The translations under genes were made by a program, and so were the position numbers. Shown piece after piece: positions 19,401 through 29,459 of a DNA stretch of 37,125 bases. The stretch covers positions 1 through 37,125 of the forward strand of contig NZ_NEUE01000021.1 of NCBI RefSeq assembly GCF_002910905.1. The letters are read 5' to 3'. The stretch is from Streptomyces sp. SM11 (lineage in GTDB: Bacteria > Actinomycetota > Actinomycetes > Streptomycetales > Streptomycetaceae). Position 1 is the stretch's first letter. Every line of letters begins with the position of its first letter. The notes beneath the pieces were generated by a model. That model worked only from the letters and a program-made list of their open reading frames with translations, made no database searches and was not told the DNA's origin.

Positions 19401-22400
19401 GTTCGCCGTACGTGAGGGAGCGGGTTCCGCCGCCCAGTGCGCACTGGGTGACCGCGGTGGCCGCCGGGTCGCGGTACGCGGCGGCGTCGAACAGCTCGCC
19501 CAGGGTCGACGGGGCCACCCGCGCCGGGGCCCGGCCGGTCGCGGGGAGCAGCGTGTCGACCGTGGCGTCCGGCCGGTCGAGCAGCTCGACGAGGATCCGG
19601 GTGAAGGTGTGCAGGATCGCCTCGGCGCCCGCGGGGCGCAGGAGTTCACCGTCGTAGATCAGGTTGAAGCGCGGGCGGCCGTCCGGTGAGCGCTCGACCA
19701 CGAGCGTCAACGGGTAGTGCGGGGCGCCCTCGTTGACGATGCCGGTGATGACGAGGGTGTCGTCCGGCCGGCGCAGGACGGCCACGTCGGTGGCGATGTC
19801 GAACACCACCAGGGTGTCGAGGAGGGGGCCCGGACCGCTCTGCCGGCCGATCCGCGCCAGGGAGACGTGCTGGTGCGCCAGCACCGCGTCCTGGTGCAGT
19901 CGCACGGCGCCGAGCAGCTCGCCCGCGGTCCCGTCCGGGGCCCAACGGGCGCGCACCGGGATGGTGTTGATGAACAGACCCACCATGTCGCGAATCCCGG
20001 GAACCTCGGCGTCGCGTCCGGAGACGGTGGAGCCGAAGACGACGTCCCTGCTGTGCAGGAGGCTGCCCAGGGTCACCGCCCACGCGCTGTGCACGGCCAC
20101 GCTCAGGGACACTCCGGCCGAGCGGGCGGCGGCGTCGATGTCGGCGGCGGGTTCGGCCGCGATGTCGGCGAACCGTTCGGAGGGGGTGTGGCCCTCGGCG
20201 ACCAGGGAGGGGCCGGACAGCCCGGCGAGTTCCTCGCGCCACACCCGGTCGCTCTCGTCCTGGTCGCTTCCGGCGAGCCAGTCCAGGTAGTCGCGGTAGC
20301 CGCCGGTCGGGTACCCGGATCCCGGCGCGTGGTACTCGGCCAGCAGGGTGCGGAGCATCGGCGGCACCGACCAGCCGTCCGCGATGATGTGGTGCACGGT
20401 CTGCACCAGAACGGCACGGCCCGCGTCGGAGCGGATGAGCGTGTACCGCATCAGGGGCCCGGTGGCGAGGTCGAACCCGGCCCGGCGGTCGCGCTCGGCG
20501 AGGTCGCGGATCTCCTGGTCGGTGAGGCCTGGGCGCTCCAGCGTGGTGAAGGGCGCGCTCCGGCCGCTCTCGACGACGGAGACGACCCGGCCGTCCGCGA
20601 GGGCCGTGAAGCGGGCGGCCAGGTTGGGGTGGAGCGTGAGCAGCCTGGTGGCCGCCGCCGCCAGCCGGTCGGCGTCCACGTCCCCGTCCAGCGTCAGCAG
20701 TTGCTGCTCGACGTAGCTGCCCGTGGCGTCGTCGTCGAAGACGGAGTGGAAGTAGAGGCCCTCCTGCAGCGGGGTGAGCGGCAGGATGTCGTGCAGCGCC
20801 GGGCCGTCCAGGGAGTCGACGTCGGCCTGGGTCAGCGGCACCAGCGGGAAGTCGCTGGGGGTGTGACCGCCCTCTTCGAGCGCCGCCAGTGCGGTGAGGG
20901 CCGAGCGGAAGTGGTCGCCGAGGGTGGCGATGTCCGCGTCGGTGAACACGCCCTCGGGCCAGGAGATGGTGGTGACCAGCTCAAGGGCGCCGCTCGCGTC
21001 GGGTTCGGCGATCGCGTTGAACTCCAGGGCGCGCGGCAGCCGCATCAGCGGGTCACGCTTCTCGCCCAACTGACCTGTCGTTCCCGCGAGCTGCCAGCTT
21101 CCGGCGCCGCCCGCGTCGAAGCGGCCCAGGTAGTTGAAGAGCACCTGCGGCGCGGGACCGGCCGGCCCGTCGCCGGTCAGGTAGCGCAGGGCGCCGTAGG
21201 AGAGGCCGTTGCCCGGTACGCGGGCGAGGTCCTCCTTGACCGCCTTGAGGGCGGCGGCGAGGTAGCCGGGCGCGGTGAGGTCTCTCGCCGCGCCGGGGTC
21301 CACGGTGACGGGGAAGAGCGTGGTGAACCAGCCGACAGTGCGCGACAGTTCGGGTTCGAATCCGGCCGCGCCCGCGACGAAGCGGCCCTCGCGGCCGTGC
21401 CCCTCCAACTCGATGTGGGCGAACGTCTGGTCCTGGCCCCGGTCGCGGCGCCACCGGGCGAGGGCGACGGCGAGGGCGGTCAGCAGGACGTCGTTGACGC
21501 CCGCGTGGAACTTCGCGGGGATCTCACCGAGGAGCGCTGCCGTGACCTCCGCTCCGACGGAGACGGTCCGGGTCCGCTCCCGTTCCACGGTGTCGGCCAC
21601 GGTGAGGGCCCGCCTGCCGATCGGCGCGTCGGCGGCGGGCAGCGGCGTCGCGTAGTGCGTACGGTCCGTAGCGAACGGCGCGCGGCCCAGCAGCTGGGTC
21701 CAGCGCCTGAAGGACGTGCCCACCGGGGGCAGGTCGACGGGGGTGCCCGAGGAGCGCTGACGCCAGGCCGTGGCGAGGTCGTCCATCAGGATGCGCCAGG
21801 ACACGCCGTCGATCACCACGTGGTGGGCGACCAGGACCAGTTGACGTGCCGCGCGGCGCCAGACGGCGCGCAGCATGACGCCGTCGTCCGGGTCGAGCGC
21901 CCGGGTGGCGAGGGCGACGCACTCCGCCGGCGGGGCGTCGCTCTCCTCCCAGCAGGGGGCGGTCCGCCCGGCCGGCGGGATGTCGAAGCCCCAGTGCTCG
22001 CCGCGTACCAGCCTGGCGCGGAGCATGTCGTGCCGGTCGAGCACGGCGGCGAGGATGTCGTCGAGGGCTTCGGCGGTCAGCTCCGCCGGGGTGTTGAGGA
22101 CGACCGACTGCACGAAGCCGTCGATCGCGTCCGTGGTCTCGCCGAGCCACTGCACGATGGGCGATCCCACGACGGAGCCGGTGCCGACGTCGTCGTGGTC
22201 CACGGCGGCGGCGGAGTCGCGGCTCGCCACCGCCGCCAGTGCCCCGACGACGGTGTGGGTGAAGATCTGGCGTGCGCTCACCTGGAGGCCGGCCTCGCGC
22301 AGGGCGCTGAGCAGGGAGATCGCCAGGATGCTGTCCCCGCCGAGCTGGAAGAAGTCCTGGTCCACGCCGACGGCGTCGAGCCGCAGCACCGCCGCGACGG

Positions 22401-24366
22401 CCTCGCACACCAGGCGCTCGTTCTCAGTGGCGGGCGCCACGACGGTTCCGGTGCCCATGGAGGGTTCCGGCAGCGCGTTCCGGTCGGTCTTGCCGTTCGC
22501 GGTGAGCGGGAACGCGGTCAGCACGACCAGGTGGGCGGGCACCATGTACTCGACCATGTGGGCGGCGGCCCAGGCCTTGACCGCGTCCGCGCTCAGATCC
22601 TCGTGGCCGGTGGACGGGATGACGTAGCCGACCAGATAGGTGCCGCCCGCCGTGTTCTTCTTCGCGACGACGCAGGTGTGCCGTACGCCGGGGTGTTCGG
22701 CGAGGCCGGCCTCGACGTCCTCGGTCTCCAGTCGCATGCCGCGGATCTTGATCTGGTTGTCGGCGCGGCCGAGGAAGTCCAGCGACCCGTCCGGGGCGTA
22801 CCGCGCCAGGTCGCCGGTGCGGTACAGCCGGGATCCGTCCGAGGCGAAGGGGTTGGCCACGAAGCGGGAGGCGGTGAGGCCGGGTGCGCCCACGTATCCG
22901 CGTCCCAGGAGGAGGCCTCCGGCGTACAGTTCGCCGCCGACGCCGACCGGCACGGGACGCAGCTCGTCGTCGAGGACGTACAGCTGGGTGTTGGGGTTGG
23001 CCTTGCCGATGGACGTCGACAGGCGTTCGGCGGTCCCCCGGTAGATGACGTGGGAGACGCCGATGGTCGTCTCGGCGGGGCCGTAGCCGTGGTAGAGCGG
23101 AATGTCGAGCCGGCCACGGAAGCGCTCGTACAGCTCCGGGGTGAGCACCTCGCCGCCGCACCAGACGTGTCGCAGGCTGTCGAGGCGGCCGGAGTCGCCC
23201 GCGATCTCCAGGAGTACGTCCAGCATGGACGAGACCAGGTAGGTGAAGGTGACGCGCTGTTCGGCGATGACACCGAGCAGGTGGTGGGGGTCGCGTTCGC
23301 CGCCGGGTCGCAGGATCACGAGGCGGCCGCCGGTGACGAGCGGCAGAAAGATCTCGTTGATGGAGATGTCGAAGGAGAGCGGGGCCTTGAAGAGCGACGC
23401 GTCGTCGTGGCCGAAGTGGAGGATCTCGCCGGACTGCCAGAGCAGGCGCTCGCTGATCGCCTCGTGCCGGATCATGGCGCCCTTGGGCCGTCCGGTAGAG
23501 CCGGACGTGAAGATCACGTAGGCCAGGGCGTTGCCGGGGACGGTCGCGTCGGGCGCGTCCGCCGGGCGGGCCCCGTATTTCCAGTCGCCGAGGTCGACGG
23601 CGACGGCGTCCGGTTCCCCGGCGTCGGCCTTGCCCGTGGAGTTGAGCTGCAGCGCGACCCGGGCGTCCTCGGCGACGACGGCCCGGCGGGCGGCCGGCCA
23701 CCGGGGGTCGAGGGGGACGAACGCGCCCCTGGCCTGGAGGACGGCGAGGAGGCCGACGACCATCTCGGCGGAGCGGCCGAGCGAGACGCCGACGACCTGT
23801 TCGGGGCCGAGGCCGCGTTCGATCAGGTGGTGGGCCAACTGGGCCGACCGTTCGGCTGCTTCGCGGTACGTCAGTGAGCGGTGTTCGTCGATGATCGCGA
23901 CGGCGTCCGGCCGCAGGCGCGCCTGCTCGCGGAACAGCTCCATGACGGTCGGACGGGCCCGGTCGGCCCGGGTGTCGTTCCACCGGGCCAGTTCCTCGGT
24001 CCTCGCCCGGGGACCGGACGGGCCTATGGTGCCGACGGGCCGGTCCGGGAAGTCGGCCAGGTCGTCCAGCGCCTGCTGCGCGTCGGCACGGTCGACGCCG
24101 GGCGGCACGGTGATCTGGAGACGCTCCGCGTCGGCCTCCCACCCTCCGGCCCCGCCCGTGCCGTTGGCGACCCGTCCGATGACTTCGGGGAAGGGCGTGG
24201 CGGGGGTGAGGTCCATACCGGCGGGGCCGGCGCCGGTCGCCCAGTACGCGAGCCCGACGGCGCACGCCTCGACGACGGTCCGGTCGCTGTAGTCGCCGAT
24301 CCGCCGGCGTACGGCGGCCAGCCGGGCGGGGGACAGCAGTACGCGAGAAGCGCTCGGTTCCGTCAT
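13423..24366 (-). CDS. cchH: CchH, trimodular NRPS for a coelichelin-type siderophore
   Basis: 3,647 residues, domain order A-PCP-E-C-A-PCP-E-C-A-PCP, no thioesterase. Approximate residues: A1 140-640, PCP1 Ser679, E1 733-1180, C2 1185-1600, A2 1620-2115, PCP2 Ser2166, E2 2217-2612, C3 2615-3030, A3 3060-3555, PCP3 Ser3607. Aligning core motifs to the GrsA pocket gives codes DINYWGGIGK (A1), DFWNIGMVHK (A2, threonine) and DMENLGLINK (A3); A1 and A3 equal those described for formyl-hydroxyornithine and hydroxyornithine in CchH. Both E domains keep HHxxxDxxSW, though E2 reads [11 protein letters not shown]2 has HHIIADG; C3 has YHLLLWDG with the catalytic second His. Expected product is a tetrapeptide from three modules, module 1 acting twice. 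It is flanked by exporter genes cchG and cchI. Confidence 0.97.
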   Translation of the reverse strand: MTEPSASRVLLSPARLAAVRRRIGDYSDRTVVEACAVGLAYWATGAGPAGMDLTPATPFPEVIGRVANGTGGAGGWEADAERLQITVPPGVDRADAQQALDDLADFPDRPVGTIGPSGPRARTEELARWNDTRADRARPTVMELFREQARLRPDAVAIIDEHRSLTYREAAERSAQLAHHLIERGLGPEQVVGVSLGRSAEMVVGLLAVLQARGAFVPLDPRWPAARRAVVAEDARVALQLNSTGKADAGEPDAVAVDLGDWKYGARPADAPDATVPGNALAYVIFTSGSTGRPKGAMIRHEAISERLLWQSGEILHFGHDDASLFKAPLSFDISINEIFLPLVTGGRLVILRPGGERDPHHLLGVIAEQRVTFTYLVSSMLDVLLEIAGDSGRLDSLRHVWCGGEVLTPELYERFRGRLDIPLYHGYGPAETTIGVSHVIYRGTAERLSTSIGKANPNTQLYVLDDELRPVPVGVGGELYAGGLLLGRGYVGAPGLTASRFVANPFASDGSRLYRTGDLARYAPDGSLDFLGRADNQIKIRGMRLETEDVEAGLAEHPGVRHTCVVAKKNTAGGTYLVGYVIPSTGHEDLSADAVKAWAAAHMVEYMVPAHLVVLTAFPLTANGKTDRNALPEPSMGTGTVVAPATENERLVCEAVAAVLRLDAVGVDQDFFQLGGDSILAISLLSALREAGLQVSARQIFTHTVVGALAAVASRDSAAAVDHDDVGTGSVVGSPIVQWLGETTDAIDGFVQSVVLNTPAELTAEALDDILAAVLDRHDMLRARLVRGEHWGFDIPPAGRTAPCWEESDAPPAECVALATRALDPDDGVMLRAVWRRAARQLVLVAHHVVIDGVSWRILMDDLATAWRQRSSGTPVDLPPVGTSFRRWTQLLGRAPFATDRTHYATPLPAADAPIGRRALTVADTVERERTRTVSVGAEVTAALLGEIPAKFHAGVNDVLLTALAVALARWRRDRGQDQTFAHIELEGHGREGRFVAGAAGFEPELSRTVGWFTTLFPVTVDPGAARDLTAPGYLAAALKAVKEDLARVPGNGLSYGALRYLTGDGPAGPAPQVLFNYLGRFDAGGAGSWQLAGTTGQLGEKRDPLMRLPRALEFNAIAEPDASGALELVTTISWPEGVFTDADIATLGDHFRSALTALAALEEGGHTPSDFPLVPLTQADVDSLDGPALHDILPLTPLQEGLYFHSVFDDDATGSYVEQQLLTLDGDVDADRLAAAATRLLTLHPNLAARFTALADGRVVSVVESGRSAPFTTLERPGLTDQEIRDLAERDRRAGFDLATGPLMRYTLIRSDAGRAVLVQTVHHIIADGWSVPPMLRTLLAEYHAPGSGYPTGGYRDYLDWLAGSDQDESDRVWREELAGLSGPSLVAEGHTPSERFADIAAEPAADIDAAARSAGVSLSVAVHSAWAVTLGSLLHSRDVVFGSTVSGRDAEVPGIRDMVGLFINTIPVRARWAPDGTAGELLGAVRLHQDAVLAHQHVSLARIGRQSGPGPLLDTLVVFDIATDVAVLRRPDDTLVITGIVNEGAPHYPLTLVVERSPDGRPRFNLIYDGELLRPAGAEAILHTFTRILVELLDRPDATVDTLLPATGRAPARVAPSTLGELFDAAAYRDPAATAVTQCALGGGTRSLTYGELADAKHELAAALRAAGVGPGQRVAVAVPRSLEQVVALVAVVTAGGAYVPLDLTYPDERLEYVLADAAPQVVLVDREERGRFTRLLDRAGVTARVLVQGDEHPLDTTAPVVRPDDPAYVIYTSGSTGRPKGVVVPHSAVSTLLDNTRPDMDFGPDDVWVQFHSFSFDFAVWELWGALAHGGELLVPEYGLTRSPVDFHRLVRERGVTVLNQTPSAFYRFIEADLRAGEPAGALRRIIFGGEPLDLGRLRGWVERHGTGTPELVNMYGITETTVHVTHRVLTDEDFARGDDAGPIGVPIPGLTTYVLDDRLRPVPPGRVGAIYVAGGQVSLGYLGRPGLTAGRFVANPFAADGSRMYHTGDLARRTLDGELEFVGRADDQVQLKGFRIEPGEVEGAIRELDGVVDVAVTVADSGDHLVAHIVGELPADFTALLSAKLPVHMVPGRVLPADALPLTVNGKLDRRALTERAAEPDTPVATSGSDALTSLTRIFAETLPGATVDADTDFFGAGGDSIVAITVINRARALGLSITPRDVFLFTTPRALAGHLATRTPKPTPATPSRREDGPLPLTPIILRQRDRGGSLARFAQARALPVAEGTGLADVRRAANAVVAAHPALRLRLHIEHGVWALRTEPAREADVVAVAPEATVDATAAADEAAGRLDPGTGDVIAFSWLAASRTLVVTAHHLAVDAVSWLILLDDLATALSGAALPPPTTSYAAYAEALALRSAEPADGLGHWLTTLRAPALLPTAQGLRERTVVLPPGASDRVTRGAPGALGLGLTELLCGALRTALTRIQPAPTDLAVELERHGRVPARDHHDYSRTVGWFTSIAPVRLTAHTDPVAAAREIAERQPDEDGHVAYGRLRYLNPQTAPLLTARPQVLFNYLGRGGESQALRIAGGDGGSSPYAVEVNAWTDEVTGSLHAAFTLAEGIPDVITEHWLAALEQIGDASATAERTAPVTPLQRGLFFQAQLAGTGTGTSGTTGSGTGGTAGHYVAQSWFTFDRRLDADALAEAMAYVIARHPVVGAGFTTDDDGNPVQVLKAGRRVPVHTVDLATEAEAEALRTRDRERGFDPGEPPLVRMTVVRRPDGHDGLLLSYHLLLWDGWSREILLRDLFDAYEAVVAGEPWDATPAVPSFEQYARMLAVKDPAVSERFWADHLAGLPGPTLLAGPAPVLDEELPRPLVHTLSAELTDLLREAARVHGVTLNSVLTGAFGLLLGARTGRSDAVFGVTVSGREGEGHGDIVGVLLNTVPLWTRARPDQSAGAYLSSVQAARVATMDHEHLGLGEIQRAGGHDTLFDNLFVLQNFLDLDAFAEMNARHGITSVRADDSTHYPYTWVVTPGDRLTVKLEHRHGDPDNARALLDDYLRVLEDLATATGPLGALRGLGPDPEPAERTEVGTDTVVDRFDIAADRDPERVALVADGATMTFAELRDRSRAVAGVLAGRGIGPETTVGLAIPRSPDWIAALFAVLRVGAAYVPLELDHPDERIAAIFEDARPEVILTASAVSSRLNGELIELDRPLPEAEPYTTFAPDDPDRLRHPAYTIYTSGSTGKPKGVVTEYAGLTNMLINHQRRIFEPVLAEHDHRVLRIAHTVSFAFDMSWEELLWLADGHEVHICDEELRRDAPRLVEYCLRHGIDVINVTPTYAQQLVAEGLLADPQRRPALVLLGGEAVTPTLWQRLAETEGTVGYNLYGPTEYTINTLGVGTFECQDPVVGVAIDNTEVYVLDPWLRPLPDGVPGELYVAGVGIARGYLGRSAQTAHRFVACPFGTPGERMYRTGDLVIRRPDGNIAYLGRTDQQVKIRGHRVELGEVEAVFAAHPAVRLVAAVAQPDPGVDGAYRLAAYLALTGSADLAQVAGEVGAGLPDFLRPTHFAQVDTIPLTVNGKADTKALPEARPLGALTTAGERGPDTGTETVVCEFFAEALDLDDDEVSAVSDFVSLGGHSMLAVRLIGLLRREYGPVITIRDLFTLRTPEAIARHLDENS

Positions 24367-24423
24367 CGACGTCTCAGTATCCTTCCGAGGTAGGCGAGTT
24401 GGCCTGTCCTTGACCCGGTTCGT

Positions 24424-26211
24424 CTAACTGCCTTCTCGCCATGCACGCCACAGCCGGGCGTACTGGCCGCCCAGCTCCACCAGCTCGCTGTGCGTTCCCT
24501 CCTCGACCACGCGCCCCTCGTCCAGCACGGCGATCCGGTCCGCGGTCATCGCCTGGGTCAGGCGGTGGGCCACGAACAGCGTGGTCCGGCCGGAGCAGGC
24601 GGCCAGCACCGCGCGTTCCAGCTCCGCGGCGCCCTCGCTGCCCGCCTCCGCCGTCGACTCGTCGAGCACGACGACCGGTGACCGGCCGAGCATCAGCCGG
24701 GCCAGGGCGATCTGGGCGACCTTGGTGCCGTCCAGGCGCTCACCGCCCTCGCCGACCATGGCGTTCAGACCGTCGGGGAGCAGTTCGGCCCACCCTCCGG
24801 CGCCGACCGTGCGCAGCGCCTGCAGCAGTTCCTCGTCGCTCGCGTCGGGTGCGGCGAGCCGCAGGTCCTCGGCGAGCGGTCCGGAGAACACATGGGTCTC
24901 CTGGGTCAGGATGCTCACCAGGGCACGTGCCCCGGCCTCGTCCATGGCCGCGAGGTCGTGCGTCCCGATGCGCACCGACCCGGCCTGCGGTCTCCCGATG
25001 CCGGCGATGAGCGCGGCCAGGGTCGACTTGCCGGCGCCCGTCGCCCCGACCAGGGCGAGCGAACCGCCGGCCGGGATGGACAGGGACACCTCCCGCAGCA
25101 CCGGTTCCTCGGCCCCGGGATAGCTGAAGGTCAGCCCCTGCACCGTGACCGGGTACGGCGCGACGTCGGCGGGCAGGACGGAACCGTCGCCCACCAGCCG
25201 CTTCTCGGAGGGTTCCTGGAACACTCCGACCAGGCGGGTGAGGCTCGCGCCGGACTTCTGCGCCTCGTCGAAGGTGAACATGATGGCGCCCAGCGGGGTG
25301 AACAGGCGGTGGAACATCAGCGGGGCGGCCGACACCTCGCCCAGGGTGGCGGCGTCCGCCTCCAGGAGGGCGTAGCCGACGACCAGGATGAGGACGAGGC
25401 CGATGAACTCGGCCCGGTTCTCCCGGCCGACGAACCGCCCGAAGAAGCGGAACACCTCGACACCGAGATCGCGCACCCGCCACGACTCGCCGGTGACCTT
25501 CTCGCGTACGGCGCCCTCCATGCGGTACGCCCGGACCGTGTCGATCCCGTTGAGTCCGCTGATCAGCGCCTGGGCACGGTCGGCCTGGGCCACCCGCTGC
25601 TCCCGGTAGAGGGGTGCCGAGCGGGGCAGGTACCAGCGCAGCGCCAGCGCGTACGCGGGCAGGGCGCAGGCTCCGGCCAGGCCGAGCCGCCAGTCGAGGC
25701 CGAACATCCCGATCGTCGCGATGCCGACCAAAACACCCGCCGAGAACACGGTGGGGATGGCCGTCCGGATTCCCTTGGAGATGACGGCCACGTCGTCGCC
25801 GACGCGGGACAGCACGTCCCCCCGGCCGACCTCTTCGACGCGTGAGCTGGGCATCCCCAGCACGGCGCGGACGGCTTCCTCACGGAGCCGCGCGAGGAGT
25901 TCGGCCCCGAGCTTCCCGATCAGGAAGGTGGAGGCCGCGGTGGCCACCGCGCCCAACAGCGCGGCCGCCACCATCAGCATCCCGACGGTGAGCAGTATCG
26001 AGCGTGACGCACCGTCGACCACTCCGTCGACGACCCGGCCGAGCAGCAGCACCGGGAGCACTTGGAGCGCGGCCCCGGCCACCGTGGTGAGGACGGTGGA
26101 GGCCGTCAGCCACGGGGCCCGCCGGCAGTGCTCGGCCACCCAGCGGGTGGCCTCGCCTCCGGTGGCCGTGTGCAGGGTCGTGGGGGCGACGCCGGTGTCG
26201 GTGGCAGTCAC
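24424..26211 (-). CDS. cchG: CchG, ABC exporter half-transporter with intact P-loop
   Basis: 595 residues from the GTG at 26211 (VTATDTGVAP); in-frame sequence further upstream overlaps the end of cchF and is not protein-like. Six-helix exporter domain (residues ~30-315), then an NBD with intact P-loop GATGAGKST (near 386-394), Q-loop ILTQETHVFSG, Walker B VVVLDES with catalytic Glu (near 513) and switch His in FVAHRL. The signature is degenerate: ERLDGTKVAQ (near 490) replaces LSGGQ. This defect complements that of CchI, so the two probably form a heterodimer with one working site. The likely cargo is the deferri-siderophore. It lies 57 bp upstream of cchH and 46 bp downstream of cchF. Confidence 0.92.
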   Translation of the reverse strand: MTATDTGVAPTTLHTATGGEATRWVAEHCRRAPWLTASTVLTTVAGAALQVLPVLLLGRVVDGVVDGASRSILLTVGMLMVAAALLGAVATAASTFLIGKLGAELLARLREEAVRAVLGMPSSRVEEVGRGDVLSRVGDDVAVISKGIRTAIPTVFSAGVLVGIATIGMFGLDWRLGLAGACALPAYALALRWYLPRSAPLYREQRVAQADRAQALISGLNGIDTVRAYRMEGAVREKVTGESWRVRDLGVEVFRFFGRFVGRENRAEFIGLVLILVVGYALLEADAATLGEVSAAPLMFHRLFTPLGAIMFTFDEAQKSGASLTRLVGVFQEPSEKRLVGDGSVLPADVAPYPVTVQGLTFSYPGAEEPVLREVSLSIPAGGSLALVGATGAGKSTLAALIAGIGRPQAGSVRIGTHDLAAMDEAGARALVSILTQETHVFSGPLAEDLRLAAPDASDEELLQALRTVGAGGWAELLPDGLNAMVGEGGERLDGTKVAQIALARLMLGRSPVVVLDESTAEAGSEGAAELERAVLAACSGRTTLFVAHRLTQAMTADRIAVLDEGRVVEEGTHSELVELGGQYARLWRAWREGS

Positions 26212-26257
26212 ACGGAGACCAAATCTCGCCGGGGAGCGGGGCGGTGGGTCGTCATCT

Positions 26258-27307
26258 CTACTTGACCGACTCGACGAGCTCGTCGATCGCGTACGGCAGG
26301 GAGAGCAGGGTGCCCTGGGACATCGCCGCTCCGACCGCGGGGCCCTCACTGTCCAGCAGGTAGGAGACGTTGCCGTTCTTGACGGCGGGCAGGTTGTTGA
26401 ACAGCTCGAACTTCTTGAGCGCGTCCGTGTCCGCCTTGTCGTTGATGACGAAGATGCGGTCGACGTCGATCAGGTCGATGCGCTCGGGCGAGAGTTCGGT
26501 GGAGAAGTTGCCGTCCGCGATCTTGTCGATCTCGGTCTGATAGGTGAATTCGGTGCCCGTCACGAGCCGGCCGCGCACATCGGTGGAGGTGAACGCCGAG
26601 ATGGAGTCCTTGTACCAGGACAGCGCGACGGCGGTCTTGCCGCCGAATTCGGGATGGGCCTTCTTGGCGGCGTCCAGCTTGACCTGGATGCCCTTGACCA
26701 GTTCGGCGCCCTCCTTCTCCTTGCCGAGCGCCTTGGCGATGTGCACCGCGTTGTCCTGCCACGGGGCGCTGAAGAGTTCCTTCTCGCCCTTGGTGCGGCC
26801 CACGGTCGGGGCGATCTTGGAGAGCTTCTCGTAGGCCGCCTTGTCGACCTCGGAGTAGACCGCGATGATCAGGTCCGGGCGCAGGGAGGCGATCTTCTCG
26901 AAGTTGGGGCCGGCGTCGCCGTTCTTCATGACGACGTCGGGGCGGGTGTCGCCCCACTGGTCCTTCACCCAGGGCCACTGCGTGTTGATGTCGGGCGTCC
27001 GGCCGGCGGGGTTCGGGTACTGGTCGACCATGCCCACCGGCTTGATGCCGAACGCCAGGACGGCCTGGTCGTCGGTGTAGCCGACGGTGACGACCCGCTC
27101 GGGGGCCTTGGCGACCTCGGTGGATCCGAACGCGTGCTCCACGGTGACCGGGAACGCGCCGTCGGCCGCGGCCGGGGTGTCGTCGTTCTTCTTGTCCGCC
27201 GGGTCGTCACCGCAGCCCGCGAGGAGACCGACGCCGAGGGCGGCAGCGGACACGATCGCGGCCGGCCGCCGCCACGGCTTCACAGGCGTCGTTCGATGGA
27301 GAGGCAT
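26258..27307 (-). CDS. cchF: CchF, ferric-siderophore-binding lipoprotein
   Basis: 349 residues with a basic N-terminus, a hydrophobic signal segment (16-30) and the lipobox LLAGC with Cys32, so it is anchored outside the membrane. The mature part is a FepB/FhuD-type (FecB-like) binding protein: VTVEHAFGSTEVAKAPERVV at the start of the first lobe, TVGYTDDQAVLAFGIKPVGM, then the long bridging helix region and second lobe (FVINDKADTDALKKFELFNN). It delivers the ferric siderophore to permeases CchC/CchD. A separate iron box 70-90 bp upstream indicates its own iron-repressed promoter, probably driving cchG-cchH-cchI as well. Confidence 0.93.
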   Translation of the reverse strand: MPLHRTTPVKPWRRPAAIVSAAALGVGLLAGCGDDPADKKNDDTPAAADGAFPVTVEHAFGSTEVAKAPERVVTVGYTDDQAVLAFGIKPVGMVDQYPNPAGRTPDINTQWPWVKDQWGDTRPDVVMKNGDAGPNFEKIASLRPDLIIAVYSEVDKAAYEKLSKIAPTVGRTKGEKELFSAPWQDNAVHIAKALGKEKEGAELVKGIQVKLDAAKKAHPEFGGKTAVALSWYKDSISAFTSTDVRGRLVTGTEFTYQTEIDKIADGNFSTELSPERIDLIDVDRIFVINDKADTDALKKFELFNNLPAVKNGNVSYLLDSEGPAVGAAMSQGTLLSLPYAIDELVESVK

Positions 27308-27378
27308 CCGGATTCCCTTGCTTTCGCGCTGTCCACTGCGCCCCGGTATGGGAGCAGCCAGACTGTACCCCGAGCAAG

Positions 27379-27397
27379 TGAGGTCAGCCTAGCCTAA
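27379..27397 (-). promoter_or_regulatory. Iron box (IdeR/DmdR site) before cchF
   Basis: On the minus strand the sequence is TTAGGCTAGGCTGACCTCA, a good match to the TTAGGTTAGGCTCACCTAA consensus, about 70 bp upstream of the cchF start in the cchE-cchF gap. It should make cchF and the genes behind it iron-repressed. Confidence 0.85.
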
Positions 27398-27471
27398 CTG
27401 GATAACTTTCCATCGGTCAGGATGAGTTGGGTCCTGCCGGGGAGTCAGCATCCTGTCGTGGTACGCCTGGC

Positions 27472-28314
27472 CTACGGTTCGGGCCGGACGTGCGCCCGGC
27501 CGATCGGCACGATGAGCGGCCGGTCGCCCACCGGGTCGTCGATCACCTTGGCCCGCAGTCCGAACGCCTCGTACAGCAGCTCGGCGGTGATCACGTCCCG
27601 GGGATGCCCCTGCGCCAGGACGGCTCCCGCCCGCATGACGACGAGGTTGTCGCTGTAGCGCGTGGCCAGATTGAGGTCGTGCAGCACCATGACCACCGTG
27701 CGGCCCGACTCGTGCAGATCGTCGACCAGATCGAGTACGTCGATCGCGTGGGCCAGGTCCAGGTAGGTGGTCGGCTCGTCCAGCAGCAGCAGGTCGGTGC
27801 CCTGGGCCAGGGTCATCGAAATCCACACGCGCTGACGCTGCCCGCCGGACAGCGAGTCGACGGGCCGGTCGGCCAGGTCCGCCACTCCGGTCATGGCCAG
27901 CGCCCGCCGCACCACGTCCACGTCGTCCGACGACCACTGCCGCAGCCAGCTCTGGTGCGGGTGGCGTCCACGGGCGACCAGGTCGGCGACGGTCAGCCCT
28001 TCCGGGGCGACCGGTGCCTGCGGCAGCAGTCCGAGCTTCTTCGCCACGTCCCTGGTCCGGAGCCTGCCGATGTCCTCGCCGTCCAGGACCACGGTGCCGC
28101 CGGCCGGTTTGAGCAGCCGGGTCAGGGTGCGCAACAAGGTGGACTTGCCACAGCCGTTGGGGCCGATGATCGTGGTGATCACCCCGGGCGGAACGGCCAC
28201 GTCGAGCTGGTCGATGACCGTCCGGTCGCCGTACCCGACGGTGATGCCCCTGGCGGCCAGCCGTGGGACGTCCTGGACGCCCGCATCGGGCCGGACGGTG
28301 AACTGAGCGGCCAC
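27472..28314 (-). CDS. cchE: CchE, ferric-siderophore import ATPase
   Basis: 280 residues, a FecE/FepC-type ABC ATPase. P-loop GPNGCGKST at residues 51-59, Q-loop [16 protein letters not shown], signature [17 protein letters not shown], Walker [19 protein letters not shown] and switch His in [12 protein letters not shown] are all intact. The [12 protein letters not shown] stretch after Walker B is characteristic of iron-siderophore importers. It energises uptake through CchC/CchD. A 53-bp gap from cchD holds two tandem partial iron boxes, so it may have a promoter of its own besides readthrough. Confidence 0.95.
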   Translation of the reverse strand: MAAQFTVRPDAGVQDVPRLAARGITVGYGDRTVIDQLDVAVPPGVITTIIGPNGCGKSTLLRTLTRLLKPAGGTVVLDGEDIGRLRTRDVAKKLGLLPQAPVAPEGLTVADLVARGRHPHQSWLRQWSSDDVDVVRRALAMTGVADLADRPVDSLSGGQRQRVWISMTLAQGTDLLLLDEPTTYLDLAHAIDVLDLVDDLHESGRTVVMVLHDLNLATRYSDNLVVMRAGAVLAQGHPRDVITAELLYEAFGLRAKVIDDPVGDRPLIVPIGRAHVRPEP

Positions 28315-28326
28315 AAGCCCCCCTTG

Positions 28327-28359
28327 TCGAGGTCAGCCTTGGTTGAGGTCAGCCTTACT
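28327..28359 (-). promoter_or_regulatory. Two tandem partial iron boxes before cchE
   Basis: The 12-mer GAGGTCAGCCTT occurs at 28329-28340 and 28345-28356 on the plus strand, 16 bp apart. Read on the minus strand each gives AAGGCTGACCT, the 3' part of the iron-box consensus; the cchD-proximal copy (AGTAAGGCTGACCTCA) is the better match. Each is weaker than the other boxes in the window. Confidence 0.55.
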
Positions 28360-28367
28360 TCTACCAT

Positions 28368-29450
28368 CTACCGCAGGTTCGCCCGTACCAACAGGTAGAC
28401 GAGGAACGGGCCGCCGATCACGGCGGTGACCACGCCGACCGGCAGACCGATCGGCAGCGCCGCGCGGGCCACCAGGTCCGAGCCGATCAGCAGCAGCGCG
28501 CCCACCAGACCGGAGGCGATGACCGGTGGTGTCGGCCATCTCGACAGGCGCATCGCCACCTGGGGCGCCACGAGCGCGACGAACGGGACCGGCCCCGCCG
28601 CGCTCACCCCCACGGCGGCCAGCAGCACCGCGCAGAGGAGCAGGACGGCCCGCACCCGGCCGAACCGCACGCCGAGCCCGGCGGCGACGTCGTCGCCGAG
28701 GTGCATCGGCTTGAACGGGAAGGCAACGGCGGCCACGACGGCGAGCAGGACGAGGGTGCACCAGAACGCCACCCGGACCTCGTCCCAGGACCGGTTGTCC
28801 AGCGAGCCGACCAGCCACACCTGGGCGCGCGCCACGTCCCGGATGTCGGCCGAGACCAGCAGCCAGGTCGTGATCGCCTGCATCATGGCGGTCACCGAGA
28901 TGCCGATGAGGATGAGCCGGAAGCCGTCGACGCCGCGCCGCCAGGCGAGGAAGTACACGAGCAGCCCCGTGCCGAGACCGCCCAGCAGGGCCGCCGCGGG
29001 CAGCCCGACCGAGCCGGCGATCGTCGCGGCGGTCCCGCCCGTCGCCGTCACCAGGAACACCGCGACGGCGCCGGCTCCCGCGGTGATCCCGAGGATGTCC
29101 GGGCTGGCGAGCGGGTTGCGTGCCACGGACTGGGTGATGGCCCCGGACATGCCCAGGGCGCCCCCCACGATGAGGCCGGCCAGCGCCCGGGGCATCCGGA
29201 GGTCCATCACCACGAACTCGTCGACCGGTTCGCCCCGGCCGAAGATGGTGGCGATGACCCGGGAGAGGCCGATGGGGAAGTCCCCGACGCCGATGGAGAG
29301 GCAGAAGACCAGGAAGGCCGCAGCCGCGAGTACCAGCGTGACCAGCACGAGCCAGGGCCGCCAGACGAACGACACCTGGCCGAACCGCACGCCCGGCGCC
29401 ATCGACGCTTTCACTTCGGTCCCGTTCATGTGCTCCTGGGTTCCGTTCAT
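28368..29450 (-). CDS. cchD: CchD, FecCD-family ferric-siderophore permease
   Basis: 360 residues if started at the ATG at 29450, which overlaps the cchC stop as ATGA; the second ATG at 29429 lies in a duplicated copy of the same ribosome site and start. Membrane segments begin near residue 33 (LVLVTLVLAAAAFLVFCLSI). Family motifs are clear: DLRMPRALAGLIVGGALGMS, GAITQSVARNPLASPDILGI, then the FVALVAPQVAMRL loop that contacts the ATPase, and GLPVGVVTAVIGGPFLVYLL at the C-terminus. It pairs with CchC to form the channel. Confidence 0.93.
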   Translation of the reverse strand: MNGTQEHMNGTEVKASMAPGVRFGQVSFVWRPWLVLVTLVLAAAAFLVFCLSIGVGDFPIGLSRVIATIFGRGEPVDEFVVMDLRMPRALAGLIVGGALGMSGAITQSVARNPLASPDILGITAGAGAVAVFLVTATGGTAATIAGSVGLPAAALLGGLGTGLLVYFLAWRRGVDGFRLILIGISVTAMMQAITTWLLVSADIRDVARAQVWLVGSLDNRSWDEVRVAFWCTLVLLAVVAAVAFPFKPMHLGDDVAAGLGVRFGRVRAVLLLCAVLLAAVGVSAAGPVPFVALVAPQVAMRLSRWPTPPVIASGLVGALLLIGSDLVARAALPIGLPVGVVTAVIGGPFLVYLLVRANLR

Positions 29451-29459
29451 GTACTCCTG
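29418..29459 (-). repeat. Tandem 21-bp duplication of the cchD ribosome site and start codon
   Basis: Two adjacent 21-bp units (29439-29459 and 29418-29438) each contain CAGGAGYACATGAACGGRAC; they differ at two positions. Each unit therefore has AGGAG plus an in-frame ATG (29450 and 29429). The first ATG overlaps the cchC stop. Either start gives the same protein apart from seven N-terminal residues. Confidence 0.9.

Noticed and set aside
19717..23877. A 1,386-codon open frame on the plus strand opposite the NRPS gene
   Set aside because: It is antisense to strongly conserved NRPS domains; long antisense frames are common in such GC-rich DNA and its translation has no recognisable motif.
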